Positions 51,889 through 61,639 of a DNA stretch of 64,000 nt are shown one piece after another (the stretch's first letter is position 1; each line of letters starts with the position of its first letter). This stretch comes from CAISIP01 sp965278985 (lineage in GTDB: Bacteria; Pseudomonadota; Gammaproteobacteria; Burkholderiales; Burkholderiaceae_C), in assembly GCA_965278985.1 (NCBI GenBank), contig OZ257131.1, positions 248,001 through 312,000 on the forward strand, in the 5' to 3' direction. Position numbers and translations under genes: made by a program. Below the pieces are notes generated by a model. It did no database searches, was not told where the DNA came from, and saw only the letters and a program-made list of their open reading frames with translations.

Positions 51889-51933
51889 GATCGGGGCGCC
51901 AACGGTCCAGGCACGGCTTGCACACGCCCCATT

Positions 51934-52734
51934 TCACAGATCCGTGATGCGCCGCAGACCCACCACGCGTTCGCAGACCACCAGCAGGATCAACACCATC
52001 AGGATGAGCATCGCAGAGATGGCAGCGATGGTCGGGTCGGGCTGCTCCTCCACGTAGTTCAGCATCTGGATCGGCAGCGTCTTGGTGAAGGCGTTGGTGA
52101 AGAAGATGGCGATGGAGTAGTTGTCCATCGAGGCCAGGAACGCGAAGATGCCCGAGGTCAGGCAGGCCGGCGCCAGGTTGGGCAGCAGCACGCGCACCAC
52201 CGCCTGCGTGGGCGAGCAGCCCAGCGTGCGCGCGGCGTCGATCAGCGCGAAGTCGAACAGCGTGAGCGCCGAGTACAGCGTGCGCACGGTGTAGGGCAGG
52301 GTGATGATGATGTGGGCCAGCATCAGGCTGAACCAAACGTCGCGCAGGCCCATGAAGCGGAAGGCCTGCAGCAGCGAGATGCCCAGCACCAGCCCGGGCA
52401 GCATCAGGGGCGAGGTCAGGAACGCCGCGATCGCCTCGCGACCCGGGAAGCGACCGCGTGCCAGCGCGATGGCCGCCAGCAGGCCCAGCACCATCGCGAT
52501 GAAGGTGGACAAAGCTGCGATCTGCACCGAGGTCCACAACGAGGAGGTCAATCCGCGCAGCGTCGTGAGGCGCTGGTACCAGCGCAAGGACCAGTCGGGC
52601 GGCGGCAGCGTGAAGATGCTGCTGGAGCCGAAGGACACGATCACCGTGACCACCAGCGGTGTCATCAGGAAGATGACCGCGAAGCCGGCGATGGTCCACA
52701 CGCTGGCGGTGGCGGCACGTTCGGAGAGTGTCAT
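51934..52734 (-). CDS. ABC transporter permease, PotC-like
   Basis: 266 residues with six TM segments and the BPD_transp_1 loop (LIDAARTLGCSPTQAVVRVLLPNLAPA). Second permease of a spermidine/putrescine-type (POPT) importer. Its ATG overlaps the stop of the upstream permease. Alternative minus-strand frames extending to 53346 are shadows. Confidence 0.9.
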   Translation of the reverse strand: MTLSERAATASVWTIAGFAVIFLMTPLVVTVIVSFGSSSIFTLPPPDWSLRWYQRLTTLRGLTSSLWTSVQIAALSTFIAMVLGLLAAIALARGRFPGREAIAAFLTSPLMLPGLVLGISLLQAFRFMGLRDVWFSLMLAHIIITLPYTVRTLYSALTLFDFALIDAARTLGCSPTQAVVRVLLPNLAPACLTSGIFAFLASMDNYSIAIFFTNAFTKTLPIQMLNYVEEQPDPTIAAISAMLILMVLILLVVCERVVGLRRITDL

Positions 52735-53602
52735 CGCGAATCCCCCTTGCCACGCACGGCCCAGGCGCTGAAGGCCACGATGGCCAGCGCCAGCACCAGC
52801 AGGATGGTGGCGGTGGTGGCGCCCAGCTGTTCGTTGCGCATCAGCAGGAAGGCGCGACCCGTGAGCGTGGCCAGCGTCTGGAAGCGGTCGCCGATCAGCA
52901 GGCTGGGGATCACGTACATCGACGTGGCCAGCGAGAACACGATGGAGAAGCCGCTGAGGATGCCCGGCATCGCCAGCGGCAGCGCCACCTTGAAGAAGCG
53001 GTAGATGGGCGGCGCGCCCAGCGTGGCGGCGGCGGACATCAGGTTGGGATCGATGAGCTTCAGCACCGAGTAGATCGGCAGGATCATGAAGGGCAGGAAG
53101 ATATTGGCGGCTCCGAGCACCAGGCCCGGCTCGGTGAAGAGCAGCAGCTTGGGCTCGTCCCACGCGCCGATGGTGGTCATGATGGCCGACACGATGCCGT
53201 CGCGCCGCAGCACGATCTGCCAGGCGAAGGTCTTGACCACGGCCCCCACCGACAGCGGCAGGATGATGGCCACGAGCAGGATCACCTGCGTAATGCCCCT
53301 GGAGCGCGCCAGCGCCACGGCCGTGGGGTAGCCGATGACCAGGCACACCAGGGCGGTGAGCGCCGCGACGCGCAGCGTGTTGCCGATGACCTGCCAGTTG
53401 AAGCCGTCGGACAGGAAGGAGGTGTAGGCCGAGAGCGAGAAGCCTTCCGGCCCGCGGAAGCTGCTGAAGACCAGCACTGCCACCGGCAACGCGAAGACGA
53501 TGACCATGTAGACCATCGCCGGCACCGCCAGCAGTGCCACGCGGTCGAAGGAGGCCTTCGCTGGCGCCATAGCGGCCGGTGCTCCCGCAGAGGCCACGGC
53601 GC

Positions 53603-53606
<4 letters not shown>
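52731..53606 (-). CDS. ABC transporter permease, PotB-like
   Basis: 291 residues with six TM segments after a short Ala-rich N-terminus, and the loop LMSAAATLGAPPIYRFFKVALPLAMPGI. First permease of the Pot-like importer. It overlaps the ATPase stop by 4 bp and the next permease start by 4 bp, so the three are translationally coupled. Confidence 0.9.
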
Positions 53607-54685
<1,079 letters not shown>

Positions 54686-54779
54686 CGGAGGGTCCAGGGA
54701 AGGCACGATGGAAATTCTTGTCGCGCAGGCCCACGGCCTGGCGACACGTCTGCAAGGAGCGCGCAGCGCCGCGCGTGCC

Positions 54780-55832
54780 TTACAGCGACAGTTCGCGGTC
54801 CCAGCGCGCGACCCAGGCCGCGCGGTTCTGCGCCACGGCGGCCCAGTCCACCGGATGCACCACCAGGCTCGACAGGCCGGCGGGCGCCGCCACCTTGCTG
54901 TTGGTGGACAGCGAGAAGGTGGCCTTCGTCAGCTGCGACTGGATCTCGGGGCTCAGCAGCATGTCGATGTAGGCCGCCGCCAGCTCGGGCATCGGGCCAC
55001 CCTTGACCAGGCAGATGCCCGAGGGCATGGCGAAGGTGCCTTCCTTCGGCGCGGCCAGCTCCACCGGTGCGCCCTTGGACTTGCGGGCCAGCGCCACCGA
55101 GGAGATGGCGCCCTGCACCATGTAGGCCTCGCCCTGCTCCAGCAGGTTGTAGGCCTGGCCTTCCTGGGTATAGGACATCAGCACGTTGGCCTTCATCTCC
55201 TTCATCTTCGCGAAGGCGGCGTCCATGTCCTTCTGGGCTTCGGACATGGGCTTGCCGGTCTTCAGGGCCGAGGCCATGAACAGGTTCATCACGCCTTCGG
55301 TGTTCTGCAGCGACGGCAGCACCACGCGGCCCTTGTACTTGGGGTCGAAGGCATCCGTCCAGCTGGTGGGCGGCGTGGGCATCTTGGTGGTGTTGTAGGC
55401 GATGCCCACCCAGGGCTGCAGGTAGTTCACCCACATGCCGTCCATGTGCACGGTGCCGGGCTTGAGCGACGCCATGTTGGGCACCTTGGCGGTGGTGATG
55501 GGGTCGAGCAGGCCTTCCTTGACGGCCAGGATCATCACGGGGTCGTCCATCTGCACCACCGACAGGTACTGCTGGCCCTTGTTCTTCTGCAGCTTTTCGA
55601 GGTTGACGAGCGAGCGCGTGCCCTCGAACACGACCTTGACGTTGTGCTTCTTCTCGAAGGCCGGGATCATGATCTCGTCGGACCAGGTCTTCTGGCTCGA
55701 TGCGGCGCCCACCACGAGTTCCTTGGGTTGCGCGCTGACAAAGCCGGGCGCGCCCAGGGCAGCGGCGGAAAGGGCCGAGGTGCGGACCACGAAGGAACGG
55801 CGCGTGAGGCGGGACGGTGCGGACAAAGACAT
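54780..55832 (-). CDS. ABC transporter substrate-binding protein, PotD-like
   Basis: 350 residues with a twin-arginine-type leader (RLTRRSFVVRTSALSAAALGAP, cleavage after VSAQ near 35), then ELVVGAASSQKTWSDEIMIPAFEKKHNVKV, the class of spermidine/iron/thiamine-type binding proteins. The ligand is not readable. As the first gene behind the sigma54 promoter at 55892-55907 and upstream of ring-hydrolase genes, it likely imports a nitrogen compound (inference). Confidence 0.86.
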   Translation of the reverse strand: MSLSAPSRLTRRSFVVRTSALSAAALGAPGFVSAQPKELVVGAASSQKTWSDEIMIPAFEKKHNVKVVFEGTRSLVNLEKLQKNKGQQYLSVVQMDDPVMILAVKEGLLDPITTAKVPNMASLKPGTVHMDGMWVNYLQPWVGIAYNTTKMPTPPTSWTDAFDPKYKGRVVLPSLQNTEGVMNLFMASALKTGKPMSEAQKDMDAAFAKMKEMKANVLMSYTQEGQAYNLLEQGEAYMVQGAISSVALARKSKGAPVELAAPKEGTFAMPSGICLVKGGPMPELAAAYIDMLLSPEIQSQLTKATFSLSTNSKVAAPAGLSSLVVHPVDWAAVAQNRAAWVARWDRELSL

Positions 55833-55891
55833 GGCGGACTCCAGGAGGTAGTGGGCTGTGCGGGGCGCGGATAACGACCGGACCACATACC

Positions 55892-55907
55892 GCATGTTTT
55901 GTGCCAC
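55892..55907 (-). promoter_or_regulatory. Sigma54 (-24/-12) promoter of the Pot-like operon
   Basis: Read on the minus strand the site is GTGGCACAAAACATGC: GG at 55905-55904, ten bases, GC at 55893-55892. The predicted start is near 55880, 48 nt before the binding-protein ATG. The match to TGGCACN5TTGC is good, with A in place of the first T of TTGC. Confidence 0.78.
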
Positions 55908-56164
55908 TTGCCGCGAAGACGCGGTTCCTCCAATGGATTCCATCCAAAAGCGCGCAAGATGGTATGCAATCTGGTAGACGATTTGCGCCAAAAGTGGGCA
56001 GCCCGCCGCCCCAGCAGAATGCGCCGGGCCCGGCTGCACCCTAGAGCGGTGCACACACATATTTTTTCGACCCACTGCATCCAGCGGCGGCGCTGGACGG
56101 TAGTACAGGCAGCGCGAGGTAATGGCCCGCGCTGAATGTTGTCACTACCTAAGGAGAACCATCC
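55908..56164. other. Divergent intergenic region with dyads
   Basis: It holds the upstream part of the Pot-like promoter and the start region of the DUF3455 gene. TGCACC-CTAGAGC-GGTGCA (56035-56053) has perfect 6-bp arms like an NtrC site but a 7-base core where the consensus has 5. CCGCG-AAGA-CGCGG (55910-55923) and GCCGGGCCCGGC (56023-56034) are other palindromes. No gene seen. Confidence 0.45.
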
Positions 56165-56755
56165 ATGTCTGCAAGCTTTCCGCTTTCTTCGATGCGCCGT
56201 GCAGGTGTTGCCACGGGCGTGTGCGCCGCGGCCGCGGTCCTGTTGAGTGCCTGTGGCTCGATGGGTGGCGGCGCGCCGATGTCCCGCTTCTCGCAGGCCA
56301 CGCTGCCCGCACCCGTCCAGGTGCCCGCTGGCCACGCCGTGGCCTTGGAGACGGTGGGCAAGGGCGATATCACCTACGAATGCCGTGACAGGGCCAACAT
56401 GCCTGGTCAGACCGAATGGGTGTTCGTGGGCCCGGATGCCAGGCTGTCCGACCGCGCCGGCAAGCAGGTGGGCAAATACTATGGCCCGCCCGCCACGTGG
56501 GAGGCCATGGATGGCTCCAAGCTCACGGCCACGCAGCTGGCGGTGGCGCCCGCGGGCGAAGGCAATCTGCCTTACCAGCTGGTCAAGGCCAACCCGGCCA
56601 TGGGCAGCGGCGCAATGACCGGCGTGTCCTACATCCAGCGCGTGGCGCTCAAGGGCGGCGTTGCGCCCGCCGCAATGCCCTGCACGATGGCCACCAAGGG
56701 GCAGAAGACGACCGTGCCCTACCAGGCTGACTACATCTTCTGGAAGCCGGCCTGA
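56165..56755 (+). CDS. DUF3455-family lipoprotein
   Basis: 196 residues. The N-terminal leader ends in a lipobox (AVLLSAC, Cys about 30), so it is probably a lipoprotein. The DUF3455 pattern follows (LPAPVQVPAGHAVALETVGKGDITYECRD ... VGPDARLSDRAGKQVGKYYGPPATWEAMDGSK ... GVSYIQRVALKGGVAP). The family is common in proteobacteria and fungi and has no assigned function. AAGGAGAA at 56150-56157 sets the start. Confidence 0.83.
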   Translation: MSASFPLSSMRRAGVATGVCAAAAVLLSACGSMGGGAPMSRFSQATLPAPVQVPAGHAVALETVGKGDITYECRDRANMPGQTEWVFVGPDARLSDRAGKQVGKYYGPPATWEAMDGSKLTATQLAVAPAGEGNLPYQLVKANPAMGSGAMTGVSYIQRVALKGGVAPAAMPCTMATKGQKTTVPYQADYIFWKPA

Positions 56756-56798
56756 GCCTCCCAGGCTCCCTGGCGCTCGCCGCGCCAGGGATCAGGCA

Positions 56799-58046
56799 TC
56801 AGGCACGCTGCATGCGCGGCCCGTAACGCAGCGTGATCAGCGTGCCCACCGTCACGGTGACCACCGCGAAGGCCGGCCCGCCGTAGGCACCCACATGGTC
56901 CACCAGCAGGCCGCCGCCGATGGCGCCGCTGGCGATCGCGACCTGGAAGGCCGCCACCAGCAGCCCGCCAGCGCCCTCGGCCTGGTCGGGCGCCGCACGC
57001 ACGATCCAGGTCTGGAAACCCACGGGAAAGGCCGCGAAGGCGAAGCCCCACAACACCACCGCCACGGCCGTGACGGCCGCCGACGTGCCCGCCACCAGCA
57101 GGCTCGCCGCCAGCAGCGCGATCAGCGTGCCACCGGCCACCACGGCCAGGCGTTCGCTGCGCTCGGCGAGCCAGCCACCGGCGAGGTTGCCGAAGAAGCC
57201 GCCGATGCCGAAGCCCAGCAGCACGGCGGATACCGCTGCCACCGACAGGTGCGCCACGTTTTCCATCAGGGGCCGGATGTAGGTGAAGCCTGCGAAGTGG
57301 CCCGAGATCACGAACAACACCGCCAGCAACGCCATGCGCACGCCCGGGCGCGCCAGCAGCATGGCCAGCACGCGCAGGTCGGGGTTGTCGCGCGGCGGCA
57401 GCGATGGCAACGTGGCCAGCTGGGCCACCAGCGTGAGCACGCTGACCACCCCCGCAGCGACGAAGGCGCTGCGCCAGCCCCACAGGTCGCCCATCCACGC
57501 GCCCACCGGCGCGGCGCAGACCGTGGCCACCGACACGCCTGTGAGGATCAGCGCCATGGCACGCGCGAACAGCCGCTCGGGCACCAGGCGTAGCGCCAGG
57601 GCGCCGGCCATGGACCAGAAGCCGCCCAGGGCCACGCCCAGCAGCACCCGCGCCACCATCAGCATGGCCAAGCTGCCGGCGGTGGCCGCCAGCACGTTGG
57701 ACAGCACCAGCAGCAGCGTGAAGGCCAGCATCACGCTGCGGCGGTCCAGGCGCCGCGTGAGCAGCGGGATCGACGGGGCAGCCACGGCCGCCACCAGCGC
57801 GGTGGCGGTGACGGTCTGGCCTGCGGTGCCTTCGCTGATGCCCATGTCGGTGGCCATGGCTGTCAGCAGGCTGGCGGGCAGGAACTCGGCCGTGACGAGG
57901 CCGAACACCCCCAGTGACAGGCAGGCGATGGCGGGCCAATTGGCCTCGGAGGACGCTACGGGTGGCTGTGACAGCAGGGGAGCCGGGGCCAAAGGCGCCG
58001 GGGCGTCGAGGCAGGTGGAGCAGGAAGAGGAGGGCACGTGGAGCAA
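56799..58046 (-). CDS. MFS transporter (drug/sugar efflux type)
   Basis: 415 residues with twelve hydrophobic segments. Family marks are LGVFGLVTAEFLPASLLTAMATDMGI near the start and the RVLLGVALGGFWSMAGALALRLVP region (DHA1/AraJ-YdhP type). The first ~35 residues are Ala/Pro/Cys-rich, and translation may begin later. It is divergent from an AraC-type gene 69 bp away, which probably regulates it. Confidence 0.88.
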   Translation of the reverse strand: MLHVPSSSCSTCLDAPAPLAPAPLLSQPPVASSEANWPAIACLSLGVFGLVTAEFLPASLLTAMATDMGISEGTAGQTVTATALVAAVAAPSIPLLTRRLDRRSVMLAFTLLLVLSNVLAATAGSLAMLMVARVLLGVALGGFWSMAGALALRLVPERLFARAMALILTGVSVATVCAAPVGAWMGDLWGWRSAFVAAGVVSVLTLVAQLATLPSLPPRDNPDLRVLAMLLARPGVRMALLAVLFVISGHFAGFTYIRPLMENVAHLSVAAVSAVLLGFGIGGFFGNLAGGWLAERSERLAVVAGGTLIALLAASLLVAGTSAAVTAVAVVLWGFAFAAFPVGFQTWIVRAAPDQAEGAGGLLVAAFQVAIASGAIGGGLLVDHVGAYGGPAFAVVTVTVGTLITLRYGPRMQRA

Positions 58047-58115
58047 TCGGGAGTGAACAGCAGGGTTGCGAGTTTCGGCCTAAGATGCCGGCGTTTCCAT
58101 GCCACAAGAGCCGAA

Positions 58116-59207
58116 ATGCTTGTCCATTCGTCCGAAGCCCGTAGCGCGTTCCCTCCACCACAGCCTGCCCCGGCCGGCCCGCACGACACCTTGACGCAGG
58201 TGCTGCTGGGCCTGCGGCTGGACGGCGTGGAATACGGCCGCTGTGTGCTGCACACGCCCTGGGCGCTGCGCTTCGCGGCCCAGCGCGAGGCGCGTTTCCA
58301 TTTCGTCGCGCGCGGCGGCGCGTGGCTGCACACCGCGGCCACCGACTGGAAGCAGCTCCAGCCCGGCGACGCGGTGCTGCTGCCGCGTGGCACGCCCCAT
58401 GTGCTGGCCAGCGCGCCCGAGGTGCCACCCGTGGACATCGAGGCCCTGGGGCGCATCCCCGTGGCCGAGAACATCTACCTTGTGCGCGACGGCATACCCG
58501 GCACGGCCCTTGGCGCGATCGACGAGGCGGCCGTGCCGCCCCATGTGCTGTTCTGCGGCACGCTGCGCTTCAACCTCGACCCGCTGCACCCCCTGCTGGC
58601 CATGATGCCCGACGTGATGCATGCCGGCGACCTGGCGCAGCGCGACCCCGCCGTGCCCGCGCTGCTGGAAGCCATGGAGCGCGAGGTGGCGCTGGACCGC
58701 ATCGGGGCCTGCGGCATCCTCGCGCGGCTGGCCGATGTGCTGGCCGCCAGCATCATCCGCGCCTGGGTGGAATGTGGCTGCAACGACGCCACGGGCTGGA
58801 TCGCCGCCGTGCACTGCCCGCGCATCGGCAAGGTCATCGCGGCCATCCACGCCGAGCCCGAGCGCGACTGGAGCGTGCCCGAGCTCGCGGGGCTGATGGG
58901 TGCCTCGCGCTCGAGCTTCGCGGAGTCCTTCACGCGCACGCTGGGCGAGAGCCCGGCGAAGTATGTCGCGCGCATCAAGATGTTCCAGGCCCGGCACTGG
59001 ATCGCGCAGGAGGGTATGCGCGTGGCCGTGGCGGCCAACCGGCTGGGTTATGACTCGGAGGCGTCCTTCAGCCGCGCCTTCAAGCGCATCATCGGACAGC
59101 CGCCGGGGGAGATGCGGCCACAGAAACGGCGTGCCCCCAAGCTGCGTGCAGTGGCCACGCCGCCCGCGGCGTCGGACAGCGACGGCGTCTTGCGCATGGC
59201 CATCTGA
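58116..59207 (+). CDS. AraC-family regulator, cupin_6 type
   Basis: 363 residues. An N-terminal cupin domain (VLLGLRLDGVEYGRCVLHTPWALRFAAQREARFHFVARGGAW; QLQPGDAVLLPRGTPHVLA) is followed by a C-terminal double-HTH AraC domain (WSVPELAGLMGASRSSFAESFTRTLGESPAKYVARIKMFQARHWI; VAVAANRLGYDSEASFSRAFKRIIGQPPGEM). Divergent pairing with the MFS gene suggests it controls that pump. The start MLVHSSEARS avoids overlap with the pump gene. Confidence 0.9.
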   Translation: MLVHSSEARSAFPPPQPAPAGPHDTLTQVLLGLRLDGVEYGRCVLHTPWALRFAAQREARFHFVARGGAWLHTAATDWKQLQPGDAVLLPRGTPHVLASAPEVPPVDIEALGRIPVAENIYLVRDGIPGTALGAIDEAAVPPHVLFCGTLRFNLDPLHPLLAMMPDVMHAGDLAQRDPAVPALLEAMEREVALDRIGACGILARLADVLAASIIRAWVECGCNDATGWIAAVHCPRIGKVIAAIHAEPERDWSVPELAGLMGASRSSFAESFTRTLGESPAKYVARIKMFQARHWIAQEGMRVAVAANRLGYDSEASFSRAFKRIIGQPPGEMRPQKRRAPKLRAVATPPAASDSDGVLRMAI

Positions 59208-59218
59208 GCGCGGAGCGG

Positions 59219-59242
59219 CCACCGGGCTGCGTGGCCCGGTGG
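59219..59242. terminator. Terminator between convergent AraC and YghU-type genes
   Basis: CCACCGGGC (59219-59227) and GCCCGGTGG (59234-59242) form a perfect 9-bp stem with a 6-base loop, followed by TGTGTTGT. It lies in the 42-bp gap between the converging stops. Confidence 0.72.
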
Positions 59243-59249
59243 TGTGTTG

Positions 59250-60122
59250 TCAGCCCTTGGCCAGCTTGTCCTGCGTCTTGGTGTCGAAGTCGCTGGCCTC
59301 GTGCCGCTCGTGCAGCTGGCTGGCCGGGTCGCCCTGCACACGGTTGACCATGCGGCCACGCTTGACGGCCGGGCGTTCGGCGATCTGGTCGGTCCAGCGC
59401 AGCACGTTCTTGTACTCGTGCACCGCCAGGAACTCGCCCGCGCCGTATTGCAGGCCCTTGGCGAGGTTGCCGTACCAGGGCCAGATGGCGATGTCGGCGA
59501 TGGTGTATTCCGTGCCGGCGATGTATTCGCTCTCGGCGAGGCGGCGGTCCAGCACGTCGAGCTGGCGTTTCACCTCCATTGCGAAGCGGTCGATGGGGTA
59601 TTCCATCTTGGTCGGCGCATAGGCATAGAAATGCCCGAAGCCGCCGCCCAGGTAGGGCGCGCTGCCCATCTGCCAGAACAGCCACGACAGGCATTCGGCG
59701 CGTTTCGCGGGCTCGGTGGGCAGCAAGGCGCCGAACTTCTCGGCCAGGTACATCAGGATCGCGCCAGACTCGAAGACACGAATCGGCTCTGGCCCGCTGC
59801 GGTCCATCAGCGCGGGGATCTTGGAGTTCGGGTTGATGTCCACGAAGCCGCTGCCGAACTGGTCGCCCTCGTTGATGCGGATCAGCCAGGCGTCGTATTC
59901 GGCACCGCTGTGGCCCAGGGCCAGCAGCTCCTCCAGCATCACCGTCACCTTCACGCCGTTGGGCGTGCCCAGCGAGTACAGCTGCAGCGGGTGGCGGCCG
60001 ACGGGCAGCACCTTGTCGTGCGTGGGGCCGGCGATGGGGCGGTTGATGTTGGCGAAGCGTCCGCCGCTGGCCTTGTTCCAGGTCCAGACCTTGGGCGGGA
60101 TGTAGGGGGTGGTGTCGTCCAT
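59250..60122 (-). CDS. yghU: YghU-type glutathione transferase (disulfide-bond reductase)
   Basis: 290 residues. The long N-terminus YIPPKVWTWNKASGGRFANINRPIAGPTHDKVLPVGRHPLQLYSLGTPNGVKVTVMLEELL is characteristic of the YghU/YfcG Nu-class group. The GST N-domain Pro (SKIPALMD) and ESGAILMYLAEKFG follow, and the helical C-domain has TIADIAIWPWYGNL. YghU has strong glutathione disulfide-bond reductase activity (known of the family). A single transcription unit. Confidence 0.92.
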   Translation of the reverse strand: MDDTTPYIPPKVWTWNKASGGRFANINRPIAGPTHDKVLPVGRHPLQLYSLGTPNGVKVTVMLEELLALGHSGAEYDAWLIRINEGDQFGSGFVDINPNSKIPALMDRSGPEPIRVFESGAILMYLAEKFGALLPTEPAKRAECLSWLFWQMGSAPYLGGGFGHFYAYAPTKMEYPIDRFAMEVKRQLDVLDRRLAESEYIAGTEYTIADIAIWPWYGNLAKGLQYGAGEFLAVHEYKNVLRWTDQIAERPAVKRGRMVNRVQGDPASQLHERHEASDFDTKTQDKLAKG

Positions 60123-60246
60123 GTGAAAAGGCTCCTGCGGGGCGGGTGAATGCACCTGCCTGCCCGGAGCCGAGAGCCTGGACGAGGCCGTGCGCGAAGT
60201 GCCGGATTGTGCCCGGCAGCCTCGCGCAGGACGGCGCAGGGGCTAT

Positions 60247-60993
60247 TCAGGCCATGGCGGCGGTGGCGGCCGGTGTGCCTGGACCGCGGCGTGCCGCGGC
60301 CCGGCGCCGCTGCCAGCCGATGACCAGGAGCCCTGCGCCCATCAGGGCCCAGGTCTCAGGCTCGGGCACCGGCGTCACGCTGCTGCCGTAGGTGCCCACC
60401 GTGAAGCCGTTCCAGGTCTCGTTGGCGAGGCTCGTCCAGGTGAGCGACGAGACGGCGCCGCTGAAACGGATCATGCCGTGGGGGTTGCCCGTGCCTGTGA
60501 GGAGGTATTTGCCGTCCGCGGTGAGGTGTTTGCTGAAGCTGCCGCTGCCCCGGTTGCCCGCGCCGCCGCTCTCGATGCTGAAGTCCTGGTCGAACACGTA
60601 GCCACCGGCGTTGAGGTCGATGAAGGCAAAGAAGAGGTTGTCTACCGCCTGTGAAAAACTCAGCGTCCGCGTGCCAAGCCGGGACAACGCGACCATGCCG
60701 CTGTTGCCCGGGCCGTTGTCGACCGCGGCGCTGGTGTAGGTACCACCGCCGTCCTGCCAGTAGCTGTTGCTGTCGGGCGCATCCCAGAAGGCGAGCTGGC
60801 CGCTGTACGCCACATCGATGCGCGTACCGTCGCCTGTGTCGATGTGCCCCGTCGCGGTGCCGTTGGTGCCTGCGCGGGCGGATGTCCACGTGGTCCATTG
60901 CACCTCGTCGGCGATGGCGGAGCGGGGCACACACAGCGCCCCCATGAGGGTGGCGATGATGGCCAGGAAGGTGATCTTGGTGGTTCGGTTCAT
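60247..60993 (-). CDS. PEP-CTERM sorting-domain protein
   Basis: 248 residues: a signal peptide (ITFLAIIATLMGALCVPRSAIA), a beta-rich Gly/Ser/Thr/Asn-rich secreted domain, and a C-terminal PEP-CTERM tripartite tail (VPEPETWALMGAGLLVIGWQRRRAAARR). Such proteins are handled by exosortase and often linked to exopolysaccharide. No exosortase gene lies in the window. The start MNRTTK at 60993 avoids overlap with the Lrp gene. The final 15 residues after the Arg cluster are longer than usual. Confidence 0.85.
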   Translation of the reverse strand: MNRTTKITFLAIIATLMGALCVPRSAIADEVQWTTWTSARAGTNGTATGHIDTGDGTRIDVAYSGQLAFWDAPDSNSYWQDGGGTYTSAAVDNGPGNSGMVALSRLGTRTLSFSQAVDNLFFAFIDLNAGGYVFDQDFSIESGGAGNRGSGSFSKHLTADGKYLLTGTGNPHGMIRFSGAVSSLTWTSLANETWNGFTVGTYGSSVTPVPEPETWALMGAGLLVIGWQRRRAAARRGPGTPAATAAMA

Positions 60994-61099
60994 GGTGCCG
61001 GTCCGGCGTGGTGGGTTGCGAAGGCCGGCATCATCGGCCGGCAACCGCAGGCCGACCAGACCTCTAAAAGAGCCCTTCCACGCCTTCGCGGCCAAGGCG

Positions 61100-61537
61100 T
61101 CAGAGCGCAGTCGGCAGGGCGATCTCGCGCAGCACCAGGCGTGTGCAGGTGTCACGCACGCCGCCCTGCCGCCGCAGGGTTTCGGTGACCGCCATCAGCT
61201 CTTCGCGATCGGTGCAGGCAACGCGGATCGCATAGTCGAAAGAACCCGTCATCAAGGTCGCGGCCACGATCTGCGGGATGTGGCGCAGTGCACTCTCGAA
61301 GTCCAGCGCGGAGGTGCCGGCATCGAGCTTGACCTCGATCTGCGCCTCCAGGCTGCGGCCCAGCGCCGCAGGGGCGATCTGCGCACGCACGCCCACGATG
61401 GTGCCGTTGTCGCGCAGCCGCCGGTAGCGCTCGGCCACGGCGTTCGCACTGAGGTGCACGACCTCGGCGAGCTCGCGAAAGCTCAGCCTGCCATCGCGGG
61501 CGAGCAGACTGAGTATTTCTCTGTCAATCTTGTCCAT
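61100..61537 (-). CDS. Lrp/AsnC-family transcriptional regulator
   Basis: 145 residues: an N-terminal HTH (MDKIDREILSLLARDGRLSFRELAEVVHLSANAVAERYRRLRDNG) and a RAM effector domain (LEAQIEVKLDAGTSALDFESALRHIPQI ... TGSFDYAIRVACTDREELMAV). Such regulators sense amino acids. It is divergent from the HTH protein gene at 61640; the 102-bp gap is AT-richer and probably carries both promoters. Confidence 0.9.
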   Translation of the reverse strand: MDKIDREILSLLARDGRLSFRELAEVVHLSANAVAERYRRLRDNGTIVGVRAQIAPAALGRSLEAQIEVKLDAGTSALDFESALRHIPQIVAATLMTGSFDYAIRVACTDREELMAVTETLRRQGGVRDTCTRLVLREIALPTAL

Positions 61538-61639
61538 GGCATGTGAAATTCATGCGGATCATTATTCCACGGCGATTTTTCGCTGAATGTGGAAGCGTGT
61601 GCGTTCCTAGAATGTCGGTCCTCCCACCCCGCTGCGCGC

